This document shows, piece after piece, positions 27,450 to 33,809 of a DNA stretch of 64,000 nucleotides. The notes under the pieces were generated by a model. That model worked only from the letters and a program-made list of their open reading frames with translations, did no database searches and was not told the DNA's origin. Positions within the stretch are counted from its first letter, which is position 1. Each line of letters begins with the position of its first letter. The DNA is taken from NCBI GenBank assembly GCA_021734325.1, contig JAIPJF010000003.1:1-64000 (forward strand). Reading direction: 5' to 3'. This stretch comes from Fidelibacterota bacterium. GTDB lineage: Bacteria > Fidelibacterota > UBA8477 > JABMPR01. The position numbers and the translations under genes were made by a program.

Positions 27450-28409
27450 ATGGCAAAGACAGTCTTAGAATTTGAAAAACCCATTCATGATCTGGAGCAA
27501 AAGATCATAGAAATGGAGATCATGTCTGACGATTCCCAGGTCGACATGAAAAAAGAAATCAAAAAATTACGCAAGAAACTTGTAGAGCAATCAAAAAAGA
27601 TAAATAAAGGCCTGAGCAGATGGCAACGGGTGGAGCTTGCCAGGCATGCGGACCGTCCCCATTCACTTGATCTGATTGAACTCATGTGCGATTCCTGGAT
27701 CGAGCTCCATGGCGACAGGCTTTTTGGCGATGATAAGGCCATGGTCGGTGGTATCGCCAGGATGGGTGATCAAAGAATGGTTCTGATCGGACAACAGAAA
27801 GGCCGGACCACAAAGGACAATCTCTATCGAAATTTTGGTATGCCTTACCCGGAAGGATATCGAAAAGCTCTGCGTTTGATGAAGCTGGCAGAAAAATACG
27901 ATCTACCCGTCGTAACCCTGGTTGATACCATAGGCGCATATCCTGGTATTGAAGCAGAGGAACGGGGACAGGGGGAGGCCATCGCACGGAACCTCTTTGA
28001 GATGAGCCGCCTGAGAGTTCCTATCCTGGTTATCGTAATAGGTGAGGGGGCGTCTGGAGGAGCTCTTGGGATCGGGGTAGGTGATCGTCTGATTATGCTG
28101 GAGAATACGTGGTATTCCGTTATTTCACCAGAGGGCTGTGCAACAATTCTATACCATGACTCTTCCCAGAAGAAAAAGGCGGCAGAGGCCATGCGGGTTA
28201 CTGCAGCAGATCTGCTCGAAATGAGTATTGCTGACCGAATTGTTGATGAGCCCCTTGGTGGCGCGCACCGTGATTACAAAGGAACTGCTCAGATCATAAA
28301 AGAGGTGATCCTTGGGGAGCTTGCAGAGCTGTTAAAATTACCCCTCACTGAAATGCTTGAGAAGAGAATCCAAAAACTTGACAGCATTGGTGTTCTGGAA
28401 GATAAATGA
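27450..28409 (+). CDS. accA: Acetyl-CoA carboxylase carboxyltransferase subunit alpha
   Basis: A 319-residue subunit that transfers the carboxyl group from biotin to acetyl-CoA, making malonyl-CoA. Features: the N-terminal helical pair (FEKPIHDLEQKI), RPHSLDLIELMCDSWIELHGDR, VTLVDTIGAYPGIEAEERGQ and EGASGGALGIGVGDRL, all standard for AccA. Length is normal. accB, accC and accD are not nearby. Its stop overlaps the thioesterase start (ATGA). Confidence 0.96.
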   Translation: MAKTVLEFEKPIHDLEQKIIEMEIMSDDSQVDMKKEIKKLRKKLVEQSKKINKGLSRWQRVELARHADRPHSLDLIELMCDSWIELHGDRLFGDDKAMVGGIARMGDQRMVLIGQQKGRTTKDNLYRNFGMPYPEGYRKALRLMKLAEKYDLPVVTLVDTIGAYPGIEAEERGQGEAIARNLFEMSRLRVPILVIVIGEGASGGALGIGVGDRLIMLENTWYSVISPEGCATILYHDSSQKKKAAEAMRVTAADLLEMSIADRIVDEPLGGAHRDYKGTAQIIKEVILGELAELLKLPLTEMLEKRIQKLDSIGVLEDK

Positions 28410-28822
28410 TAAGTTACAGGTATCCTTTCAGGGTACGTTATAAAGATATTGATCAGATGGGTGTCATGTACTATTCCCGCTATTACGAGTATTATGAAGC
28501 AGCCCGGACGGACATGATGCGGGAAATGGGTCTCACCTACAAAGAATTGGAAGCGCAGGGGATCATGATGCCTGTAGTCCACAGTGAATCCGACTATTAT
28601 GGGGGGCCAGGATTCGATGATCATTTGGTATGCATCACTGAAATACGGGAAATCCAAAAAAGTCGGATGGAGATATTTTATACCATCATCAGAGAAAATG
28701 AACCTCAAAAGATATTGAATACCGGAAAAACAATACATGCTTTTGTTAAAATGAACGGGATGACAACACGGATGCCAACTCAACTCCACGAAGTCATGAA
28801 GCAGAAATGGGTGCATGAATGA
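28406..28822 (+). CDS. YbgC-like acyl-CoA thioesterase (hot-dog fold)
   Basis: A 138-residue hot-dog protein with VRYKDIDQMGVMYYSRYYEYYEAAR, the 4HBT/YbgC active-site region (Asp in DxDxMGxxYY). These enzymes hydrolyse acyl-CoA or acyl-ACP; the substrate is unknown. It overlaps both neighbours by 4 bases, in a small operon with accA, which suggests a lipid-related role. Confidence 0.88.
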   Translation: MISYRYPFRVRYKDIDQMGVMYYSRYYEYYEAARTDMMREMGLTYKELEAQGIMMPVVHSESDYYGGPGFDDHLVCITEIREIQKSRMEIFYTIIRENEPQKILNTGKTIHAFVKMNGMTTRMPTQLHEVMKQKWVHE

Positions 28823-29523
28823 GCAACGAGCTTATATTTTTAATTCAGACCATTATGGGATTAGGGGTTGTCCTTCTGGCTTTTAGAATGGGGAAAACCT
28901 GGCTCTATGCACTCATCGCCGTCAATTATGTATTGGCCAATATATTTGTCACCAAAACGATCATGCTCTTTGGCTTTGAGGCCACTGGAGGTAATGTTCT
29001 CTACGGTGCCATTTTCCTGTCCACAGATATTCTCTCTGAATATTATGGCAAGGAAGCGGCCAGGAAGGGTGTTTTTATTGGCCTGGGAGCAACCCTCTTT
29101 TATTTGATGATGTCCCAATTTATGCTTTTCTATAAGGCCAGTCCCAATGATTGGGGGCCGGCTGCCGGAATGGAAGCAATTTTTGGTTTTGCCCCTTCGA
29201 TCGTCATCGCCAGTGTTACGGCGTATTTGATTTCACAGCTTCACGATGTGTGGGCCTTTCACATGTGGAAGGACAAATTTGAAGGTAAATACCTCTGGTT
29301 AAGAAATAATCTTTCCACCGTCGTCAGTCAATTGATCGATTCCCTGACTTTTGGCCTCCTGGCATTTTCGGTGTTCCCCAGATTGTTCATGAATCCAGAC
29401 AGTGTACTTCCCATGAATGTGGTCTGGCAGATCGTCTTCACCACCTATATTCTGAAATTGCTGGTTGCCTTTATTGATACACCCTTCATCTATCTCAGCC
29501 GGAGATTTCAGCCAAAAGATTAA
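28819..29523 (+). CDS. yhhQ: Queuosine precursor transporter, YhhQ/VUT family
   Basis: A 234-residue integral membrane protein with about six hydrophobic segments. Family sequence is visible: NIFVTKTIMLFG, LSTDILSEYYGKEAARKGV, QLHDVWAFHMWK and RNNLSTVVSQLIDSLTF. YhhQ takes up queuosine precursors (preQ0/preQ1) for tRNA modification. It is coupled to the upstream thioesterase by a 4-base overlap, a link that probably reflects operon packing rather than function. Two tRNA-Ser genes follow. Confidence 0.88.
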   Translation: MSNELIFLIQTIMGLGVVLLAFRMGKTWLYALIAVNYVLANIFVTKTIMLFGFEATGGNVLYGAIFLSTDILSEYYGKEAARKGVFIGLGATLFYLMMSQFMLFYKASPNDWGPAAGMEAIFGFAPSIVIASVTAYLISQLHDVWAFHMWKDKFEGKYLWLRNNLSTVVSQLIDSLTFGLLAFSVFPRLFMNPDSVLPMNVVWQIVFTTYILKLLVAFIDTPFIYLSRRFQPKD

Positions 29524-29642
29524 TTGATTTCTACCGCTTTGACTTTTCATTTGTCCCGACATGCACTGAGATTATATTTGCCCGCCTTCAAATCACTGAA
29601 GCTTGAATTTGGTGAAACAGGCAGCGCTTTTTTTTAGATATG

Positions 29643-29729
29643 GGAGACGTGGCCGAGTGGCTTAAGGCGGCGGCTTGCTAAGCCGTTGTACGTTTTGGCG
29701 TACCGTAGGTTCGAATCCTACCGTCTCCG
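29643..29729 (+). tRNA. tRNA-Ser (anticodon GCT)
   Basis: An 87-nt class II tRNA. Acceptor GGAGACG/CGTCTCC, discriminator G, and D-arm GGCCGAGTGGCTTAAGGC. The anticodon stem GCGGC/GCCGT has loop TTGCTAA, giving GCT. The long variable arm is TGTACGTTTTGGCGTAC and the T-arm is GTAGGTTCGAATCCTAC. No encoded CCA; a T-run (GTTTTTT) follows at 29731. Confidence 0.95.
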
Positions 29730-29730
29730 C

Positions 29731-29894
29731 GTTTTTTGCACAGGACCATCTATTCGAACCTCGCGGGGAAAAGTGCTGGTTGAGAAAGGTTTGAAACGGA
29801 GCGAAACGGAGTAAGAGGAGGACAATGTCCGACTCAATCCTATCGTTCGTGTCACGGCGAAGTGAAACGAAGCCGGATCCGAGTTTTTTGCATC
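29731..29894 (+). repeat. Degenerate tail copy of tRNA-Ser(GCT)
   Basis: After the tRNA the sequence TTCGAACCT (29753-29761) mimics the T-loop TTCGAATCCT. About 120 bases later CCGAGTTTTTTGCATC repeats the tRNA end plus downstream CCGCGTTTTTTGCACA (29727-29742). The filler between is rich in GAAACGGAGCGAAACGGAG-type purine runs and short GC palindromes. I read it as a partial duplicate of the tRNA tail with an insertion. The match is short, so this is tentative. Confidence 0.4.
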
Positions 29895-29933
29895 AAATTG
29901 ATTATCAATAATCTACCGATAATTAATTTGTCG

Positions 29934-30016
29934 GGAGGTGTAGGCTAATTGGTAAGTCAGCGGTCTTGAAAACCGCCGTCCGTGAGGACTTGGGAGTTCG
30001 AGTCTCTCCACCTCCG
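29934..30016 (+). tRNA. tRNA-Ser (anticodon TGA)
   Basis: An 83-nt tRNA with acceptor GGAGGTG/CACCTCC and discriminator G. The D-stem GGCT/AGTC has one G-T pair. The anticodon stem GCGGT/ACCGC carries loop CTTGAAA, giving TGA. The variable arm is GTCC-GTGA-GGAC and the T-arm GGGAG-TTCGAGT-CTCTC. The type II variable arm and the anticodon agree on serine. Its T-arm and acceptor end are duplicated 310-360 bases downstream, on the far side of a GIY-YIG gene. Confidence 0.9.
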
Positions 30017-30061
30017 CACAACTTCGTTCGATTAACAAGAGAGCGAAGATCATCATCCACA
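30008..30061 (+). repeat. tRNA-Ser tail repeat, copy A
   Basis: The first copy of a direct repeat that begins in the tRNA acceptor end (CCACCTCCGCACAACTTCG...) and runs up to the GIY-YIG start codon. Positions 30008-30060 are identical to 30368-30420 over 53 bases. The following ATGAAATA is also shared. Confidence 0.95.
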
Positions 30062-30322
30062 ATGAAATACTACACATACATTCTTCAAAGCAAGAAGGAT
30101 AATCGATATTATATCGGTTCTACTTCAGATATGGAACGAAGATTAAAGGAGCATAATTCCGGTAAAACCAAATCTCTGCGATTTCGAAGACCGCTAGTTT
30201 TGATTCATAAAGAAGAATTCGATTCAAGAGAATCCGCTGAAACTCGAGAGAAACAGATCAAATCCTATAAAGGTGGTATAGCATTTAAAAAGCTAATCTC
30301 TGGGAGTTCGTCCCGCCAATAG
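30062..30322 (+). CDS. Small GIY-YIG nuclease inserted behind tRNA-Ser
   Basis: An 86-residue single-domain GIY-YIG protein. It shows YTYIL (positions 4-8), YYIG (16-19), the basic helix MERRLKEHN with Arg 27, and catalytic Glu 63 in TREKQIK, so the active site looks intact. Related small proteins are often annotated as UvrC-like or UPF0213 but lack UvrC domains. The frame is open upstream through the tRNA, but the ATG at 30062 aligns with the family start. The last codons (GSSSRQ, stop TAG) are supplied by a copy of the tRNA T-arm (TGGGAGTTCG) and by the palindrome TCCCGCCAATAGGCGGGA. It lies between duplicated tRNA tails, as a mobile or homing element would. DNA cleavage is known of the superfamily; mobility here is inference. 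Confidence 0.85.
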   Translation: MKYYTYILQSKKDNRYYIGSTSDMERRLKEHNSGKTKSLRFRRPLVLIHKEEFDSRESAETREKQIKSYKGGIAFKKLISGSSSRQ

Positions 30323-30421
30323 GCGGGATTCGTTTCACTCAGTCTCTGTACCCCGCCAACGGCGGGGCCACCTCCGCACAACTTCGTTCGATTAACAAGA
30401 GAGCGAAGATCATCATCCACT
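30301..30421 (+). repeat. tRNA-Ser tail repeat, copy B, split by two palindromes
   Basis: The second copy of the T-arm/acceptor end. TGGGAGTTCG (30301-30310) is followed by a 30-nt insertion (30311-30340, TCCCGCCAATAGGCGGGA plus 12 bases), then AGTCTCT. A 20-nt insertion (30348-30367, with CCCCGCCAACGGCGGGG) follows, then the 53-bp block identical to copy A. Removing both insertions restores the tRNA-Ser T-arm exactly. Confidence 0.92.
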
Positions 30422-30469
30422 ATGAAATATCACACATATTTTCTATGTAAGTTGAGTGAGAACGGTTAA
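30422..30469 (+). pseudogene. Remnant of the first codons of a second GIY-YIG gene
   Basis: Directly after tail copy B the frame reads MKYHTYFLCKLSENG then stop. It mirrors the intact gene's start MKYYTYILQSKK at the same distance from its tail repeat. The rest of the gene is missing and replaced by AT-rich palindromes, so this looks like an older, truncated insertion. Confidence 0.65.
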
Positions 30470-30478
30470 TTATTAATA

Positions 30479-30539
30479 AACCGTTAAAACGGTTAACCTT
30501 AAATATTGATGAATCAGACACCCAACTAAAGTTGGGTGT
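30479..30539. repeat. AT-centred palindromes AACCGTT-AACGGTT type and ACACCCAAC-GTTGGGTGT
   Basis: Two perfect inverted repeats. AACCGTT-AA-AACGGTT is at 30479-30494, and ACACCCAAC-TAAA-GTTGGGTGT is at 30518-30539 (9-bp stem, 4-nt loop). They resemble REP-like elements in style. No REP transposase gene is in the window. Confidence 0.8.
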
Positions 30540-30568
30540 TAATGAAATCTATTATTGGGTATCTCATT

Positions 30569-30631
30569 AACACCTGATTTTAATCAGGTGCAAACCTCGG
30601 CACTTATAACAGACAACCGTTTCAACGGTTT
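30569..30631 (+). repeat. Paired-palindrome repeat, left copy
   Basis: CACCTGAT-TTTA-ATCAGGTG (30571-30590), a linker with GCACTTATAACAGAC, and AACCGTT-TC-AACGGTT (30615-30630). The same two-palindrome order and linker recur at 33744-33807, on the other side of the two-gene cassette. Confidence 0.75.
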
Positions 30632-30659
30632 ACCTGCAGTCGACAGAGTTCTCTCTATT

Positions 30660-30736
30660 CGAGGACAGTTTTAATTCGATTAACATGAGAACGAAGATCA
30701 TTATCCACGATAAAACACCATATATTTTCTATTATT
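30660..30736 (+). repeat. tRNA-Ser tail repeat, copy C (degraded)
   Basis: TTCGATTAACATGAGAACGA (from 30675) and the following AGATCATTATCCAC align with the spacer of copies A and B with a few mismatches. CATATATTTTCTAT then matches the truncated GIY-YIG start of copy B. The tRNA acceptor end is no longer recognisable. The remaining bases to the next gene hold no feature I can name. Confidence 0.65.
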
Positions 30737-30888
30737 GGCCAGATCGATAATTGAATTCCTTTGGGGGTGTTTATGCTATTGTCAATAACACTTCAATAAT
30801 TTATAATTCTATTGGGCGTGAAAGGTTCTCTGCATAAGTTTAGTCTAGTTTCCTAAATAGACGTAACTCTATCCTTGTGGGGGGTGCT

Positions 30889-32547
30889 ATGTTTATCAAA
30901 AGACTTCTCGTTTGCCTTCTGATTGTTTCAATGCCATTTAGCTATGCAAAAAATGTTTCCTGGCCTACGGATCTCAAGAGGTTCACTAACCGAGGTACGA
31001 AACAAAAGGGAGTTGTTGACATCCCTTTTTCACATACCGGGGAATATCTTATCGAAGATTTTCAGTGTGGGCACCATTTCAACCCTCGTAATAATACACT
31101 CTGCACTTCATATAATGTAATTGATAGTGTAATCATTGCAGCAGAAGATAGTGTCCTGGATAAACGGTTATTCTCCTATAGTGAAAATGGTAGAATGCTC
31201 TCGGATGAAGTCATGCGAAAGAAAGGTCTCTCAGCGTGGGACAAATTGTGGAAACGCAGTTACACCTATGATAGCGATGGAAATGTGATTAGTTATTCAA
31301 GCGGACCCTTGCAGGATACGACATGGGTTGTCACCAACCTTACTACACTTTTTTACGACATCGATGGACGCATAAAAAGCCAATTTTTTCAGAGTGGGTA
31401 TGGATTTCCCTTAGATATTGATTCTAGACAGACTTACTCATATGACAACGATGGAAATTTGATCAACCAGCTAGTTGAAGATTGGGAAGAACCGTTCTGG
31501 ACAATTAAAGAGCAGTGGATATATGACTATGATGTAAATGGCAATATCACCTCACATGTCCATGAGGAGCGAGATGGCAATGAATTATTAGATGGATGGA
31601 GAAAAACGTATACCTATGATTTTCGAGGTAACTTGGTTTCATATTTAATTGAGAATTGGAATGGCTCTAGGTGGATACTTGAAGAAAGAACTACATTCAC
31701 CTGTGATGATAGTGGAAATATGGCTACCTCTCTTTATGAAATATGGAATGATCTCGTTCTAGTGGAAAGTTGGCGATATACCTATACTTATGATAGTAGA
31801 GGATACAAAACTTTTTCCTTAGTCGAAACATGTTCCGGTTCTATATGGGAACCTGTAACCCTGTATGCCTATAATTACAACAGCAAAGGTGATATTTTTT
31901 CCATAGCAGATGGAGAATATACTTCATCTGGCTGGGAATATCATTGGCGAGACACTTATTCATACGACAGTTTTGGAAATATTACTTCACACCAGTATGA
32001 AGTAACTAATAATGATTCTATCTGGGAGCCATATTGGAGAAAATTGAAAGTATTCGATACCAATGGAAATTTGATCTCTTTTCGAAATGAGTTTCTGGAT
32101 TGGGATCGTTCTGAATGGCAAACATATGCCGATGAACTAATCATTACAGACCATCTCGATAATGAATATTCTTTTTGGGGTCACTATGGAGATTTGTATT
32201 ATTCAACCAGTGAGCCAGCTGCTGCAGTCCAAAGTTCATTAATCACCCAATTATCCTTGGTTCGTAATTACCCGAACCCATTCAACCCAAGCACAACAGT
32301 TGAATATGAAGTCCCAGAACAAGCGGATGTCACACTGATCGTCTACGACATCAATGGACGAGTTGTCCAGACACTTGTCTCAAAATCTCAACCTGCCGGA
32401 AGATACAAGGTGATTTGGGACGGATTGAATAGTGAAGGGAAGCAAATGAGTGGGGGAGTCTACTTAGCCAAATTGCAGGTCGTGGATTCCTATATGGGCA
32501 GTACATCTGGCTACTCAAGTACTATAAAGATGGTGTATTTACGATAA
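30889..32547 (+). CDS. Secreted YD-type repeat protein with C-terminal sorting/FlgD-like domain
   Basis: A 552-residue exported protein. A signal peptide covers about residues 1-20 (MFIKRLLVCLLIVSMPFSYA). A repetitive region of about 36-40-residue units follows at about 100-430, each with a YxYDxxGN core (YTYDSDGNVISY, YSYDNDGNLINQ, YTYDFRGNLVSY, YSYDSFGNITSH), like RHS/YD repeats. The last 90 residues form a beta domain (NYPNPFNPSTTVEYEVPEQA, VYDINGRVVQTL, AGRYKVIWDG, SGGVYLAKL) typical of type IX-like sorting or FlgD-Ig tails in FCB bacteria. ATG 30889 is used because GGGGGTG precedes it. Its base composition is more AT-rich than its neighbours. Confidence 0.8.
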   Translation: MFIKRLLVCLLIVSMPFSYAKNVSWPTDLKRFTNRGTKQKGVVDIPFSHTGEYLIEDFQCGHHFNPRNNTLCTSYNVIDSVIIAAEDSVLDKRLFSYSENGRMLSDEVMRKKGLSAWDKLWKRSYTYDSDGNVISYSSGPLQDTTWVVTNLTTLFYDIDGRIKSQFFQSGYGFPLDIDSRQTYSYDNDGNLINQLVEDWEEPFWTIKEQWIYDYDVNGNITSHVHEERDGNELLDGWRKTYTYDFRGNLVSYLIENWNGSRWILEERTTFTCDDSGNMATSLYEIWNDLVLVESWRYTYTYDSRGYKTFSLVETCSGSIWEPVTLYAYNYNSKGDIFSIADGEYTSSGWEYHWRDTYSYDSFGNITSHQYEVTNNDSIWEPYWRKLKVFDTNGNLISFRNEFLDWDRSEWQTYADELIITDHLDNEYSFWGHYGDLYYSTSEPAAAVQSSLITQLSLVRNYPNPFNPSTTVEYEVPEQADVTLIVYDINGRVVQTLVSKSQPAGRYKVIWDGLNSEGKQMSGGVYLAKLQVVDSYMGSTSGYSSTIKMVYLR

Positions 32548-32583
32548 ACCGGCATATCACTTTCGCAAAAAGGATATTGCTCT

Positions 32584-33744
32584 ATGCGCATTCCTGAAGT
32601 CGAATGCTGTACGAATCCGTCCCCATTTTTAATTTCTCTCTTGTTCCTCGCATTTATGCTTGCCTGTTCCAAACCAACAGAGAAAATCGAACCTGTAATC
32701 TGCGAAGAGGGGTGGTATCCCTGCGGGCCAGACTCTCAAACGTGTTGTCTGGATACCACTAGCCATGAGTTTACATGGGTGATTGACACCTTTGGAACGT
32801 TTGGAGGCAGCATCCAGGATGCAGCGATCATCAGCGAAAATGATATCTGGCTGGCTGGGCGAGTGGGGTTTGAATCTTTCGACTCGTTGGGGATAAGAAC
32901 TTTAGTCTGGTACAATGCCATTCATTGGGATGGCTTCGAGTGGACCTATTATGAAGCCTGTGGAAACACATTGCTAAAAAGTGTTTATGCTTCCAGTTCT
33001 GATGATGTATGGTTTGTGACCGGGAACGATATCATTCACTATGATGGGAATGCTTTTACAATTGTTTACCAATCAACTTATGGCAAAGTCAATCAAGTTA
33101 CCAAGGTCTGGGGCAGTTCTGGTGAGAACATTTACTTTGTGGGCAATGATGGTATCATAGTGTACTACGACGGATCAACCTTTACCAGCGCCCAGCCTGA
33201 AGCAGACTCAGATTTCATAGGTGTGGCAGGTACTCCTGATGGTGAACATATATTTGTCCTGAGTGAGTCCATATCTGATGGAGAAGGAAATATCTTGCTT
33301 CATTCCAGGAATAATCTGGATTTCTGGGAAACCATCAAGTATCCATTATCTACGGCACTGGGGTTTGACCCACCTCTTGCGTTCTGCCTGGATGTTGTTG
33401 GGGATAATGTCTATATCCCAAAGAATCTGGAACTGTGGAAGTATAATATTTCCTCTAGACGATCCACCCTGAATGGAGGTATTGATCACATCTATGAGCG
33501 GTACAGGTTCATTAAAGGACTTTCAGAGAGTGATATCTTTTACGGTACCACGAACTTCGACTACCTGCATTACAATGGAAGTGATTATTTTTACGCGAAT
33601 GCTCTGGAAGATGAATATAGATATCTTCTTCTCCGTGGTGGGGATTTCAAGGATAATACCGTCGTAATGGTGGGGAGTTTTGAGAGCAACTTGTGGCCTG
33701 GGAAGGCTTTGGTAGCCAGGGGCTACAGAAATGAATCACACTGA
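32584..33744 (+). CDS. Lipoprotein with propeller-like repeats, unknown function
   Basis: A 386-residue lipoprotein with a signal ending FLAFMLACS (Cys 28). The early part has a Cys-rich stretch (CEEGWYPCGPDSQTCC). The body has repeated strands such as SSDDVWFVTGNDIIHYDG, SSGENIYFVGNDGIIVYYDG and SESDIFYGTTNFDYLHYNG, which suggest a beta-propeller. There is no catalytic motif. It lies 36 bases after the YD-repeat gene, and the two form the cassette between the paired-palindrome repeats. Confidence 0.7.
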   Translation: MRIPEVECCTNPSPFLISLLFLAFMLACSKPTEKIEPVICEEGWYPCGPDSQTCCLDTTSHEFTWVIDTFGTFGGSIQDAAIISENDIWLAGRVGFESFDSLGIRTLVWYNAIHWDGFEWTYYEACGNTLLKSVYASSSDDVWFVTGNDIIHYDGNAFTIVYQSTYGKVNQVTKVWGSSGENIYFVGNDGIIVYYDGSTFTSAQPEADSDFIGVAGTPDGEHIFVLSESISDGEGNILLHSRNNLDFWETIKYPLSTALGFDPPLAFCLDVVGDNVYIPKNLELWKYNISSRRSTLNGGIDHIYERYRFIKGLSESDIFYGTTNFDYLHYNGSDYFYANALEDEYRYLLLRGGDFKDNTVVMVGSFESNLWPGKALVARGYRNESH

Positions 33745-33807
33745 TACACCTGCTCTCAACCAGGTGTATTAGTCAGCACTGAGAACACGCAACCGTTTAA
33801 ACGATTT
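33744..33807 (+). repeat. Paired-palindrome repeat, right copy
   Basis: ATACACCTG-N8-CAGGTGTAT (33744-33769), linker GCACTGAGAACACGC, then AACCGTTTAAACGATTT (33791-33807). Same order and orientation as the copy at 30569-30631. The first palindrome begins at the lipoprotein stop codon and may serve as terminator for the flanking convergent genes. Confidence 0.75.
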
Positions 33808-33809
33808 TC

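Noticed and set aside
29966-30061. Longer start for the GIY-YIG protein inside tRNA-Ser
   Set aside because: It would translate the tRNA; the family begins at MKYYTYIL, and the truncated copy at 30422 starts at the same point.
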